Assembly (NCBI GenBank): GCA_016716465.1 | Contig: JADJWH010000004.1 | Location: 124,001 to 188,000 of the forward strand | Origin: Gammaproteobacteria bacterium | Lineage (GTDB): Bacteria; Pseudomonadota; Gammaproteobacteria; SZUA-140 | Length of the DNA stretch: 64,000 nucleotides | Direction: 5' to 3' | Shown here: positions 7,166-16,440 of the stretch, one piece after another | Numbering within the stretch: the first letter of the stretch is position 1 | How the letters are laid out: each line of letters opens with the position of its first letter | Notes under the pieces: generated by a model | Told to the model about the DNA's origin: nothing | Databases searched by the model: none | What the model saw: the letters and a program-made list of their open reading frames with translations, nothing else | Program-made: the position numbers and the translations under genes

Positions 7166-8335
7166 ATGAAGGCCAAAGATCGAAGACTTGCAGAACTTCG
7201 CGACGCTATCCCGGAAGTATCCCCCGAAGAAGCCCTTACTCTTAGCCGAAACGGCGCCGCCCTCGTAGACGTGCGTGATACGGAGGAAGTGGCCCAAGGT
7301 AGCCCGGTCGGCGCCTACCGTCTCGGGCGGGGTTTTCTGGAATTGAGAATCGAGGATATGATCCCCGATCTGGATCGGACCATGCTCGTCATGTGCGCGG
7401 GCGGGGTTCGCTCCCTGTTCGCGGCAGAGTCCCTTAAGCGCCTTGGCTACAAGGATGTCCGTTCCGTCGGAGGCGGCTTCAGCCGCTGGAAAAATCTGGG
7501 GCAGCCATTCGAAATCCCACGCATTCTGGACACCGAGGCGCGCGAGCGCTATTCGCGCCATTTACTGATGCCTGATGTCGGCGAAGCCGGTCAGCTCAAA
7601 CTGCTCGATAGCAAAGTATTGCTGATTGGCGCGGGAGGGCTCGGCTCGCCCGCGGCGTACTATCTTGCTGCGGCCGGCGTCGGCACTATCGGCCTGGTCG
7701 ACCACGATGTCGTCGACCGCAGCAACCTGCAAAGGCAAATCCTGCACACCGATGCCCGCGTCGGCATGCCAAAGGTCGAATCAGCCCGCGTTGCGCTTGA
7801 GGCACTGAACCCCGGGATCGAAGTCATCGGCTACCGGACCCATCTCGACAGCAGCAACGTGGAGGAAATCCTGTCCGGATACGATGTGGTCGTTGACGGG
7901 ACCGATAACCTGGCCACCCGCTTCCTGATCAATGACGCATGCGTCAAGCTGGGCAAGCCAAATGTCCATGCGGCAGTCTATCGATTTGAAGGGCAAATTA
8001 CCGTTTTCTGGCCCGCGTACGATAAACAGCACGGCAATTGTTATCGGTGCATGTTCCCCGAACCACCGCCGCCGGAATTCGCTCCGTCATGCGCAGAGGC
8101 GGGCGTACTCGGAGTCATGCCGGGTATCTTCGGTCTGCTCCAGGCAATCGAGGCGATCAAAATACTACTCGACCTCGGCGACCCGCTGGTCGGCCGCATG
8201 TTGCATTACGATGCCCTGTCGGGCCGGTTTACAGAGCTCAAGGTCAAGAAGAACCCCAAATGCCGGTATTGCAGTGAGGGCGCCGTCTTCCCCGGATACC
8301 AGGACTACGCGGAGGTATGCGCTTCTAACGCCTGA
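7166..8335 (+). CDS. MoeB-type adenylyltransferase with N-terminal rhodanese domain
   Basis: This is a 389-residue fusion. Residues about 15-115 form a rhodanese domain (ALVDVRDTEE) with the active-site loop at Cys77 (MCAGGVRS). Residues about 125-375 form the E1-like domain, with ERYSRHLLMPDVGEAGQ, GAGGLGSPAAY, NLQRQILHTD, VDGTDNLATRF, zinc-binding CYRC and CRYC, and SCAEAGVLGVMPGIFG. In many MoeBR or MOCS3 proteins the rhodanese part is C-terminal; here it precedes the adenylation domain. Such a fusion can activate a carrier protein and also supply persulfide sulfur. GGAGG sits 7 bases before the ATG. The carrier it serves (MoaD, ThiS or another) cannot be told from sequence. Confidence 0.88.
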   Translation: MKAKDRRLAELRDAIPEVSPEEALTLSRNGAALVDVRDTEEVAQGSPVGAYRLGRGFLELRIEDMIPDLDRTMLVMCAGGVRSLFAAESLKRLGYKDVRSVGGGFSRWKNLGQPFEIPRILDTEARERYSRHLLMPDVGEAGQLKLLDSKVLLIGAGGLGSPAAYYLAAAGVGTIGLVDHDVVDRSNLQRQILHTDARVGMPKVESARVALEALNPGIEVIGYRTHLDSSNVEEILSGYDVVVDGTDNLATRFLINDACVKLGKPNVHAAVYRFEGQITVFWPAYDKQHGNCYRCMFPEPPPPEFAPSCAEAGVLGVMPGIFGLLQAIEAIKILLDLGDPLVGRMLHYDALSGRFTELKVKKNPKCRYCSEGAVFPGYQDYAEVCASNA

Positions 8336-8343
8336 AATGCGAA

Positions 8344-8377
8344 GGGCCGGGACCATGTCTGTAACCGGTCCCGGCCC
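8344..8377. terminator. Strong stem-loop between convergent genes
   Basis: GGGCCGGGACC (8344-8354) and GGTCCCGGCCC (8367-8377) are perfect 11-base arms between the end of the rhodanese-MoeB gene and the end of the HDOD gene on the other strand. There is no long T-run on either side, so it may be a bidirectional attenuator rather than an efficient intrinsic terminator. Confidence 0.6.
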
Positions 8378-8402
8378 GACCCTTAACGAAAGAACCAGGG
8401 CT

Positions 8403-9347
8403 TTATGAGGCAAAGCCCGAGGCCATGTGATCGAGCCCCTCGCCTCCTTCCATAATTTTCGCCGTTATCGTCATAGCCTGATACTCGCCTATTCCAAGAA
8501 CATCAAGCAATGCCGGTGGCACCTGGGTGTCCACGGCATCGCCGATGCCGTATCCCTTCAGCAACCTGTCCGCGAGGAAGACCAACTGGGGATAGACAGC
8601 ATGGATCTCCAGGTAATTCTCGTTGTGATGTTCGCGAACCGCAATCACGATCTCTTCAGGCAACTGCCACGCCTCCATCAGCCAGGCCCCGATCATACCG
8701 TGATCCGTGCCCAACACCCGCTGCTCGATCAGTTCGACGGGCTTGTCTGGATATTTACTGATGAATTTATTAAGAATCAGAAATTCCTGTTTAAAAAGGT
8801 GGCCCAGCAGCAAATGTCCGAAATTGTGCAAAAGCCCGGCAAGATACGCCATGCCTGCCGGGGGGCGCATCTCCTTCGGCACCGCACTGCTCAGGGCCTG
8901 CACCAAGGCCGCGCTGTACACTGCATGGCGCCAGAAGGCATCGAGTCCGAGCGGCACATTTCGGGCTACCTTGAACGGCCGCGCCGCGGTCGCGCCCAAA
9001 GCGAGATTCATAACCGTATTAAACCCAAGCACCCGGGTTATAGCAGTATGTACCGAATCAACCTTTCCCTGATAACTGAAAAACGGGGAACTGGCATAAC
9101 GCATCACTTGGGACGCAAGACTGGGGTCCAGCTCGACGACCTCCACCAGCTCCTTGACGTCGGCATCGGGCTTCGCGCTCAGACGCAGAATCTTCTGCGT
9201 CATCTCCGGCATCGGCGGCAGCTTTTCCAACCGCCTGATACGAGCCCGAATGTCCAACAACGGCTCGTTATCTCTCGCTGGAACGGAATTGGATGGCACG
9301 GATTGCGTGCTATCCGCTGGCCTCACTCGTGCGGTAGGCATGCTCAT
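8403..9347 (-). CDS. HDOD-domain signalling protein
   Basis: The protein has about 314 residues from the chosen start. After a disordered N-terminus, an HDOD domain runs from LEKLPPMPEMTQKILRL to the end, with LLHNFGHLLLGHLF and TDHGMIGAWLMEAWQLPEEIVIAVREHHN. HDOD domains are relatives of HD phosphohydrolases that mostly lack catalytic metal ligands and act in signalling, often linked to c-di-GMP, motility or stress. The start at 9347 is preferred because GGAGGAAGG lies just upstream; a frame to 9434 has no such site. It stands alone, convergent with the moeB-type gene. A second HDOD protein (with EAL) is at 34460-35677. Confidence 0.85.
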   Translation of the reverse strand: MSMPTARVRPADSTQSVPSNSVPARDNEPLLDIRARIRRLEKLPPMPEMTQKILRLSAKPDADVKELVEVVELDPSLASQVMRYASSPFFSYQGKVDSVHTAITRVLGFNTVMNLALGATAARPFKVARNVPLGLDAFWRHAVYSAALVQALSSAVPKEMRPPAGMAYLAGLLHNFGHLLLGHLFKQEFLILNKFISKYPDKPVELIEQRVLGTDHGMIGAWLMEAWQLPEEIVIAVREHHNENYLEIHAVYPQLVFLADRLLKGYGIGDAVDTQVPPALLDVLGIGEYQAMTITAKIMEGGEGLDHMASGFAS

Positions 9348-9733
9348 ATCGCCCCTTCCTCCAGGCATTCCTGATTCGAAAATTCTTCCGGCATTGAGCC
9401 CTCTAGCCTGTATCGCATCAACGTTGGCACACAAAATTCTATAGGAGAGTATCGGTTAAAGAGCGCGTGAAATCCAAAATCATTCTGTGATTTTTGATCC
9501 GGGTCGCGACTTGCATGAGATCCCTGTCACAAAGCCGCACGGGAAATCGCGGACCCTTGCACGGCACATCCCCGTATTCGACGCATGACAGTTTGACACC
9601 CCACACCAAATCATAAAAAATAACTGCCGAATCAATAATAAATTTCAGGCAGACAATAAGTTAACAATATCTCCAGGCGCCGGATTCAACTTCTTATCCA
9701 GCTCAGAGCAATGCTACGACCACAACCTTAATC
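9348..9733. other. Divergent intergenic region between HDOD gene and lptD
   Basis: This 386-bp stretch is without a convincing gene and must hold promoters for both directions. The only clear element is a perfect inverted repeat AAAATCA-TTCTG-TGATTTT at 9476-9494. The lptD side (9600-9700) is AT-rich. I found no good sigma-E-type promoter before lptD. Confidence 0.5.
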
Positions 9734-11986
9734 ATGTATCGAGCCCGGTGTACCAAAGAGCTCATGCGCTCATCGCCCCATGCGCGCAAAACGTTTTCCA
9801 CCCGGATTTGCCTCCTGCTTCTTGTAACGCTGATCCCGGCATTATGCGACGCGGCTGCAGATGAAGATCAGTGGTCACTCTGCAGGCCACGCAGCGATAT
9901 CGCATTACCATCCGATGTCCCCGACGCACGGGATGATGACGCCACCGTCATCACCGCCGACGAAGCCGAGACGCCGGACCGCGACACCGTGATTCTGCAC
10001 GGGGACATTCATGCCAGACAGGCCGACCAGTATCTGCGTGCCGATTCGGCAATTTATCACAGGAGTGCGGACCAACTGCACGCGGACGGAAATATCCAAT
10101 ACTTCAGGCAAGATCTGGCCATCAGAGGCGCAGAGGCGGAAGTATCCCTCGACAGAAACACGGGAATCATCAATGAAGCCAGCTATGATCTTTCTTCAAG
10201 ACATGCCCGTGGCACTGCAACATCGGCAACGATAGAGAGCAGAAATATCACTGTTCTACACGGGGTCACATACACGACTTGTGACATCGGAGATGATGCC
10301 TGGCTGCTCAGATCCAGCACGTTGCGCCTGAACCAGGAAGACGGCATAGGGACCGCGAAAAACATCCGCCTTTCATTCATGCGTGTTCCGTTTTTCTATT
10401 TTCCTTATCTCAGCTTTCCAATCGACGAGCGGAGAAAAACCGGATTCCTCCCGCCCAGCTACGCCCATTCGGATGATAATGGAACGGAAGTCAGCCTGCC
10501 ATTTTACATAAATATCGCGCCGCAATTCGATGCCACGCTGGAACCGCGGTTCATATCCAAACGCGGGACCATGATAAAAAGCGAGGCGCGTTATTTGAAC
10601 ACGATCGGTCGCGGCCAGCTCGGCCTGGAGTATCTCCCCGACGACAACATCGCCAACAGGAATCGCAATCTCGTCAACTTTCAGGATAGATCGCGCTACA
10701 CTAGCCAACTCAGCTCGAGCGTCAGCTTCGCCCACGTATCGGACACTGGATATTTTCGTGATCTTGGCAACAGCCTGAGTCTGTCCAGCATTACTCATCT
10801 GCGTCAGATAGCAAGCCTCGACTATCAGAGCGACATCTGGACCTCCAGCCTTCGACTGGAAAACTACCAAACAATAGACGACACCATCTCCGAGAATAGC
10901 CGGCCATATCAGCGCCTGCCTCAGATTTTTCTCGGAACCACGCGACCGGATGAGGACGGCACACTCAATTACAACTTTTCCGGCGAATATGTTGATTTCA
11001 GACATGACACCCGGATTTCAGGCAGCAGGATCGACCTGATGCCAAGCATCGATTACCCGCTCCGATCACCTGCCACGTTTGTCACACCGGCGATCAGTTT
11101 GCGGCATACGCAATATTCCCTTAACGAGGACAGCATATCGGGCGAAACCCATATCAGCCGGACTGTTCCTTCATTCACTATGGACAGTGGAATCTTTCTC
11201 GAAAGAGACACCCGCTGGGGCATAACGCCGATGATACATACGCTCGAACCCAGACTGTTCTACCTTTACAGTCCGTTTCGTGACCAGGCGGATATCCCGC
11301 TGTTCGACACCGCCCTGCCTGATTTCAGCTACAGCCAACTGTTTCGTGACAACAGATTCACCGGCAGCGACCGGATCGGAGATGCCGACCAACTGACCCT
11401 GGCCCTGACCACGCGCTTCTTCGAGAAGGAAACGGGCAAGGAACGGTTGCGCGCCAGCATAGGCCACATCCTGTATTTCGAGGATCGCGAGGTCAGCCTG
11501 AACAATCAACCAGAAGAGAACAAAACATCGGATCTCGTGGCGGAATCGGTCGCATCACTCTTACCGAACCTCGACACCAGACTCGACGTGCGCTGGGACG
11601 AGGAATCTCACGAAATCGACAAGGGAAGCATCCAGCTGCAATACACGCCAGACTCACGCAGTATTTTCAATATTGCCTATCGCTACCGGGACCCGACCAT
11701 AAGGCAGTCCGACATTTCTTTACTCTGGCCTGTGGGCAGGCGCTGGAATATCATAGGCCGCTACAATTATTCCCTGCTGGATCACCGGGCTCTGGAAACT
11801 TTGGCCGGACTGGAATATCAAAGCTGCTGCTGGCGCACCCAAATTGTCAACCGCCGCTACGTCAATGACGACCTGGGTGAAACCAGGAAGAACCTTTATA
11901 TTCAATTTGAGCTGAAGGGGTTGACCAGCATTGGCAACAGCCTCGAAAGCGTATTGGAACAGGGCATCCTAGGATATGAAAAATAG
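9734..11986 (+). CDS. lptD: LPS-assembly outer-membrane protein LptD
   Basis: LptD is the outer-membrane barrel that, with the lipoprotein LptE, inserts lipopolysaccharide into the outer leaflet. The 750-residue protein has a signal peptide (ICLLLLVTLIPALCDAAA). An OstA/LptA-like periplasmic jelly roll follows (about 80-220; VILHGDIHARQADQYLRAD, LHADGNIQYF), with the conserved IRLSFMRVPFFYFPYLSFPIDERRKTGFLPP boundary, then a long barrel. A Cys pair (CC in YQSCCWRTQI) near the C-terminus and a Cys near the mature N-terminus (LCRP) match the disulfide pattern of the family. ATG at 9764 is an alternative start. It overlaps surA by 11 bp, the usual order. Confidence 0.95.
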   Translation: MYRARCTKELMRSSPHARKTFSTRICLLLLVTLIPALCDAAADEDQWSLCRPRSDIALPSDVPDARDDDATVITADEAETPDRDTVILHGDIHARQADQYLRADSAIYHRSADQLHADGNIQYFRQDLAIRGAEAEVSLDRNTGIINEASYDLSSRHARGTATSATIESRNITVLHGVTYTTCDIGDDAWLLRSSTLRLNQEDGIGTAKNIRLSFMRVPFFYFPYLSFPIDERRKTGFLPPSYAHSDDNGTEVSLPFYINIAPQFDATLEPRFISKRGTMIKSEARYLNTIGRGQLGLEYLPDDNIANRNRNLVNFQDRSRYTSQLSSSVSFAHVSDTGYFRDLGNSLSLSSITHLRQIASLDYQSDIWTSSLRLENYQTIDDTISENSRPYQRLPQIFLGTTRPDEDGTLNYNFSGEYVDFRHDTRISGSRIDLMPSIDYPLRSPATFVTPAISLRHTQYSLNEDSISGETHISRTVPSFTMDSGIFLERDTRWGITPMIHTLEPRLFYLYSPFRDQADIPLFDTALPDFSYSQLFRDNRFTGSDRIGDADQLTLALTTRFFEKETGKERLRASIGHILYFEDREVSLNNQPEENKTSDLVAESVASLLPNLDTRLDVRWDEESHEIDKGSIQLQYTPDSRSIFNIAYRYRDPTIRQSDISLLWPVGRRWNIIGRYNYSLLDHRALETLAGLEYQSCCWRTQIVNRRYVNDDLGETRKNLYIQFELKGLTSIGNSLESVLEQGILGYEK

Positions 11987-13322
11987 AATATTGCCAGGCA
12001 CCAGACCTCCCGATTCTGTCCTGAAGACATATCGGATCCCGTTGTTTTCCATGCTGTTACTGGCGTTGCTCCCCGCATTTTGCTGGAGCGCCGACGAGAA
12101 CCACACCCCCCAGGCCATTGATCGGATTGTCGCTATCGTAGACAACGACGTCATCACGGAAAGCGAACTCAACGACAGGATAGAGACTGTAAAACTCCAA
12201 TTACGCCGGCAGGGGATGCAAATGCCCTCCGGAGCGACGTTGCAAAAGCAGATACTTGAACGCGCCGTTCTGGAACAGATTCAACTCCAGCTCGCAGAAA
12301 GCAACGGTATTCGCATCGACGACGAAACCCTCAATCAGGCAATCAGCGGTATAGCCTCGCAAAACAACATGACGCTGGAAGAATTCCGCAACGCCTTGCA
12401 GAACGACGGGTTCGATTTTGTGAAATTCCGCGAAGACATTCGCAAGGAGATCACCCTGCGGCGCCTGAGGCAGCAATACGTAGACTCCCGCATCAACATC
12501 ACCGAACAGGAGGTCGATAGCTTCCTCGCTACCCAGCGTCGCCAGGGAAACGGGTCCGACGAATACCATATCGGCCACATACTGGTCGCCCTGCCGGAAG
12601 CGGCCACCCCGGAGCAGATACAGCTCGCCCAGTCCCGCGCAGAGGAGATTATGAACCAGCTGAAATCGGGCGCTGACTTTCACCAGATTGCCATCTCCTC
12701 GTCCGATGGACAGCAGGCTTTAAACGGGGGGGACCTGGGATGGCGCAAAGCGGGCGAGCTCCCCACCCTGTTCGCCGAATTGGTCCCCAGCATGAAACCT
12801 GGCGAGATCAGCAACCTGACGCGCAGCCCCAGCGGCTTCCACATCATCAAGCTGTTCGACCATCGCACCGGCCAGCAGCATATCGTCACCCAGACCCGGG
12901 CGCGCCACATCCTGGTGCGATTGAGCGCATTGACGACCGACGAGAAGGCCAAGGAAATTCTCACCGATGCAAGACAGCGCATTGTCGCCGGCGAAGACTT
13001 CGCCGCTGTAGCCCGGAACATCTCCGAGGACAAGGCCACCGCCTCCAGCGGTGGCGATCTCGGCTGGGTCGAGCCGGGCCAGATGATTCCAGACTTCGAG
13101 GCCGCGATGGACAAGCTTTCCCCGGGTGAGATCAGCGATCCGGTCAAGACACGCTTCGGCTGGCACCTGATCCAGGTACAGGAGCGGCGCGAATACGACG
13201 ATACGGAAGAATTCACCCGTGATAAGGCACGGGACGCGATCTACCAGCGCAGGATCGAAGAAGGCACCGATGAATGGCTGCGACGTCTGCGTGACGAAGC
13301 TTATGTCGAATACCGCTTATAG
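11976..13322 (+). CDS. surA: Periplasmic chaperone/peptidyl-prolyl isomerase SurA
   Basis: SurA escorts outer-membrane barrel precursors through the periplasm. The 448-residue protein has a signal peptide ending about CWSA. The SurA N-terminal chaperone domain follows (AIDRIVAIVDNDVITESELNDRI), then two parvulin domains (about 190-295 and 305-405) marked by YHIGHILVALPE / GGDLGWRKAGELP and ARHILVRLSAL / GGDLGWVEPGQMIPDFE. The C-terminal helix that completes the chaperone domain is present. Its start codon lies inside the end of lptD, whose product is a known SurA client, so the two are translationally coupled. Confidence 0.96.
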   Translation: MKNRILPGTRPPDSVLKTYRIPLFSMLLLALLPAFCWSADENHTPQAIDRIVAIVDNDVITESELNDRIETVKLQLRRQGMQMPSGATLQKQILERAVLEQIQLQLAESNGIRIDDETLNQAISGIASQNNMTLEEFRNALQNDGFDFVKFREDIRKEITLRRLRQQYVDSRINITEQEVDSFLATQRRQGNGSDEYHIGHILVALPEAATPEQIQLAQSRAEEIMNQLKSGADFHQIAISSSDGQQALNGGDLGWRKAGELPTLFAELVPSMKPGEISNLTRSPSGFHIIKLFDHRTGQQHIVTQTRARHILVRLSALTTDEKAKEILTDARQRIVAGEDFAAVARNISEDKATASSGGDLGWVEPGQMIPDFEAAMDKLSPGEISDPVKTRFGWHLIQVQERREYDDTEEFTRDKARDAIYQRRIEEGTDEWLRRLRDEAYVEYRL

Positions 13323-13349
13323 ATTCCAAAGTAATTCACGCCCGGCACC

Positions 13350-14357
13350 GTGAACAGTGAAACACCCCGCATAGCCCTGACGCCGGGAGAACCGGCGGGT
13401 ATAGGCCCCGATATCTGCCTTCAGGCTTGCCAGCGAGGCCTGCCTATCCCGATTGTCGTCATCGCCGACCCGGATCTCATGCGCGCGCGCGCGCGCCGGC
13501 TCGGACTGGACCTCACTCTGAAAGAATACCAGCCCGGCGCCGCTGCGCCCGCCATGACGGCCGGTACGCTGGAAATACTCCCCTTGCGCTGCGCGCGCAG
13601 CAAAGTCTGCGGCCAGCCCGACCCGGCAAATGCCGCCTACATACTGGAGACCCTGAGACGGGCGGTCCACGGATGCGCGCTGGGCGAGTTTTCGGCCATG
13701 GTCACCGGTCCGGTCAATAAGGCCGCAATCAACAGCGCCGGAATCCCCTTCACCGGCCACACGGAATTCCTCGCCGAGATCACCGGGACGAAGGATGTGG
13801 TAATGATGCTGGCGACCCCAGGCCTGCGCGTCGCACTGGTCACCACTCACCTCGCACTCAAGGACATATTCAGCGCAATCACGCGCGAGCGGGTCATGGC
13901 GACATTACGCATCACCCGGGATGGCCTGCGCAGGTATTTTCGCATCGATACCCCGCGCCTCCTCGTCTGCGGACTGAATCCGCACGCGGGAGAGGACGGA
14001 AATCTGGGCAGGGAAGAAATCGAGACCATAAACCCCGTCATCGCGGCCCTGAGAAACGAGGGCATGCACATCATCGGCCCGAAACCGGCCGACACCGCCT
14101 TTCTCCCCGCCGACCTCCCAGAGATCGATGCGGTCGTCGCCATGTACCACGACCAGGGACTCCCCGTACTCAAACACATGGGCTTCGGCAAGGCGATCAA
14201 CGTCACCCTGGGTCTGCCGATCATCCGCACTTCGGTGGACCATGGCACGGCGCTCGAACTGGCCGGCACAGGCCGCGCCGACGCCGGCAGCCTGGATGCC
14301 GCGATATCTGCCGCCGTCGAAATGGCGCGCAATGCCCGGTCGGCGCCCGCAGGTTAA
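13350..14357 (+). CDS. pdxA: 4-hydroxythreonine-4-phosphate dehydrogenase PdxA
   Basis: PdxA oxidises 4-phosphohydroxy-L-threonine with NAD(P) in the DXP-dependent pyridoxal phosphate pathway. The 335 residues begin with GTG at 13350 (MNSETPRIALTPGEPAGIGPDIC), the family start. Metal-binding and substrate motifs are visible: VTGPVNKAAINSAGIPFTGHTEFLA, VTTHLALKD, CGLNPHAGEDGNLGREEI, and AMYHDQGLPVLKHMGFG. There are two GC-rich runs but the frame is intact. It sits 27 bp after surA and 4 bp before ksgA, the order normal in gammaproteobacteria. Confidence 0.96.
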   Translation: MNSETPRIALTPGEPAGIGPDICLQACQRGLPIPIVVIADPDLMRARARRLGLDLTLKEYQPGAAAPAMTAGTLEILPLRCARSKVCGQPDPANAAYILETLRRAVHGCALGEFSAMVTGPVNKAAINSAGIPFTGHTEFLAEITGTKDVVMMLATPGLRVALVTTHLALKDIFSAITRERVMATLRITRDGLRRYFRIDTPRLLVCGLNPHAGEDGNLGREEIETINPVIAALRNEGMHIIGPKPADTAFLPADLPEIDAVVAMYHDQGLPVLKHMGFGKAINVTLGLPIIRTSVDHGTALELAGTGRADAGSLDAAISAAVEMARNARSAPAG

Positions 14358-14361
14358 GGTA

Positions 14362-15153
14362 ATGCACCGTCCGCGCAAGCGCTTCGGACAGAATTTCCTG
14401 CGCGACCATGATGTGATCGCACGGATCGTCCGGGTGATTGACCCGCGACCCGGCGATCATCTGGTCGAAATCGGACCCGGCCTGGGCGCCATCACCGTGC
14501 CGCTCCTGGCTCGTGGCATCGATCTCGACGTAATCGAGCTCGATCGTGACCTGATCGCGAATCTGGAGCAGATCGACGCCCCGGCCGATGCCGTCTTCCG
14601 AATCCACAACGCCGATGCGCTCGAGATGGATGTCCGCGCCCTGGCTGGCGACGGCCGTAAACTGCGCGTGGTCGGCAATCTGCCCTACAACATATCCACG
14701 CCGCTGCTGTTCCACCTCATTGATCAACTGGAGTGCATCAAAGACATGCATCTCATGCTGCAGAAGGAAGTCGTCGATCGCATGGCGGCTGAACCAGGCG
14801 GCCGGGAATACGGCCGGCTCAGCGTGATGGTGCAGTATCATTGCCAGGTCCAGCGGCTCTTTACCATCGGACCTGGAGCATTCGACCCCCAGCCCAAGAT
14901 CGACTCCAGCTTCGTCAGGCTGACGCCTCATGCGAGGCCGGACATCGTGGCCGGGGATTACCTCGCCTTCTCACGCCTGGTCGCCACCGCGTTCGCCTAT
15001 CGGCGCAAGACCCTGCGCAATGCGCTCAAAGGACTGGCGACGAACGCGTCTTTCACGGCGGCTGACGTCGATCCCAATCTGCGGGCCGAACAGCTGCAAC
15101 TGGCGGACTTCATCCGATTGAGCGAGGCGATATTAAGCGACCGAAGCGCCTGA
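14362..15153 (+). CDS. ksgA: 16S rRNA dimethyladenosine transferase RsmA/KsgA
   Basis: RsmA dimethylates two adjacent adenines in helix 45 of 16S rRNA during small-subunit maturation. The 263-residue protein begins MHRPRKRFGQNFLRD and shows the SAM site VEIGPGLGAITVPLL, the acidic loop VIELDRD, and catalytic NLPYNISTPLLFHL. Near the end is FDPQPKIDSSFVRLTP. I took the ATG at 14362, 4 bp after pdxA; the open frame upstream lies inside pdxA and is not coding. Its 3' end overlaps the convergent plsC by 21 bp. Confidence 0.96.
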   Translation: MHRPRKRFGQNFLRDHDVIARIVRVIDPRPGDHLVEIGPGLGAITVPLLARGIDLDVIELDRDLIANLEQIDAPADAVFRIHNADALEMDVRALAGDGRKLRVVGNLPYNISTPLLFHLIDQLECIKDMHLMLQKEVVDRMAAEPGGREYGRLSVMVQYHCQVQRLFTIGPGAFDPQPKIDSSFVRLTPHARPDIVAGDYLAFSRLVATAFAYRRKTLRNALKGLATNASFTAADVDPNLRAEQLQLADFIRLSEAILSDRSA

Positions 15154-15867
15154 ACCGACGCTCGACTCCAGCTTCCGGGTATTACGCTCGATCCATTCTT
15201 TCGCCTCTTCCTTGATCATTTCAGCGGTCTTCCCGCGGGATTCGATCGCGGGACCCACAACCACCGAGATCCTACCGGGCCGCTTGATGAAACCGCGCCG
15301 CGGCCAGAATTCGCCGGCATTGTGCGCAACCGGGACGACCGGATATCCGCTCTTCGCCGCGAGCACGGCTCCACCGATTCCATAACGACCGGTCTGTCGC
15401 GGGGAAACGCGGGTACCCTCTGGGAAAATCACGACCCAGCGACCGTCGTTCAGTCGTTCCTTGCCCTGCTTGACCAATTGCTCCACCGCCTTGCGCCCGG
15501 CACCCCGGTCAATCGCGATCGGCTCGAGCATCGCGAGCCCCCAGCCGAAGAACGGGACCCACAGGAGTTCCCGTTTCAGCAACCAGACCTGCGGAGGAAA
15601 AATTTTCTGCAGGGCCAGGGTCTCCCAGGCCGATTGGTGTTTGCAAAAGACAATGGCGTTTCCGGCGGGGATATTCTCCTGGCCGTGCACCTGGTAATCG
15701 AGCTGGCAGGTGAGCCGTAACCACCAAAGATTGAATCGGGCCCACCGTGTAATGAAGGCATACCGGATGGTGAATGGAAATGGAAAGGTGAGTACGGCAA
15801 GTGGCGCAAAAACCACCGTCGACAACCACATGCCAAGAGCGAAGAGCAGCGAGCGCAAAAACAGCAC
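15133..15867 (-). CDS. plsC: 1-acyl-sn-glycerol-3-phosphate acyltransferase (PlsC family)
   Basis: This enzyme acylates lysophosphatidic acid at position 2 in membrane phospholipid synthesis at the inner membrane. The 244-residue protein has an N-terminal membrane segment (LLFALGMWLSTVVFAPLAVLTF), the catalytic HX4E motif (HQSAWE), RELLWVPFFGWGL, the glycerol-phosphate-binding FPEGTR, and VPVAHNAGEFW. HX4E rather than HX4D is common in this branch. It follows gmhB by 4 bp as the last gene of glyQ-glyS-gmhB-plsC and ends 21 bp inside ksgA on the opposite strand. Confidence 0.92.
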   Translation of the reverse strand: MLFLRSLLFALGMWLSTVVFAPLAVLTFPFPFTIRYAFITRWARFNLWWLRLTCQLDYQVHGQENIPAGNAIVFCKHQSAWETLALQKIFPPQVWLLKRELLWVPFFGWGLAMLEPIAIDRGAGRKAVEQLVKQGKERLNDGRWVVIFPEGTRVSPRQTGRYGIGGAVLAAKSGYPVVPVAHNAGEFWPRRGFIKRPGRISVVVGPAIESRGKTAEMIKEEAKEWIERNTRKLESSVGSGASVA

Positions 15868-15871
15868 GGGA

Positions 15872-16420
15872 TCAATCCGCGCCGTGCCGCGCGATCAGAG
15901 CGGATGCCGCCGCCGCAAGGTCATCGTACACTTCGACATCCGCCGCCCCCGCCACCTCATTTTCCGCCCGCCTGCCATTGCCGGTACGCAACAGGACAGG
16001 GCGCGCGCCAGCCGCGCGCGCGGCAGCGACATCATCTATTGAGTCGCCGAGAAAGGAAACATGAGCCAGATTGACATCCAGGCGTTTCGCGGCATCGAGC
16101 AACAGTCCCGGCCCTGGTTTGTGACACTGGCAACTTTCATCAACGCCATGCGGACAATAGAAGATTGCCTCGATGCGGCCGCCTTCGCGTGAAACCTCAC
16201 CGTTCATTTTCGCATGGATACGCGCGAGCATGCCGCCATCAAGCGCTCCACCCGCGATTCCCGGCTGGTTCGTGGCGACCACGACACGAAATTGTGCGGC
16301 GGTCAGGCGGCCGATGGCGCGCAGGCTGCCGGCAATCGGCTGCCAATCATCGGCGCTGCGGATGGCGTCCGGTCGCCTCTCGTTAATCACTCCGTCGCGA
16401 CCGAGGATCACCAGGCGCAT
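15872..16420 (-). CDS. gmhB: GmhB-like heptose bisphosphate phosphatase lacking the nucleophile Asp
   Basis: GmhB removes the 7-phosphate from D-glycero-D-manno-heptose 1,7-bisphosphate in LPS inner-core synthesis. The 182-residue HAD-family protein keeps the Zn-binding loop (YCPHGVDESCQCHKPGPG), the Ser/Thr motif VVATNQPGIAGG and the acidic motif FLGDSIDD. The first HAD motif, normally DRDGVIN, reads GRDGVIN: residue 7 is Gly (GGT), one base from the expected Asp (GAT). That Asp is the phosphoryl-accepting nucleophile, so the product should be inactive unless this is a read error. I used the ATG at 16420; a longer frame to 16462 overlaps glyS. The location between glyS and plsC is standard. 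Confidence 0.85.
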   Translation of the reverse strand: MRLVILGRDGVINERRPDAIRSADDWQPIAGSLRAIGRLTAAQFRVVVATNQPGIAGGALDGGMLARIHAKMNGEVSREGGRIEAIFYCPHGVDESCQCHKPGPGLLLDAAKRLDVNLAHVSFLGDSIDDVAAARAAGARPVLLRTGNGRRAENEVAGAADVEVYDDLAAAASALIARHGAD

Positions 16421-16440
16421 CGCGAGCCGTCCGTCCGGGC

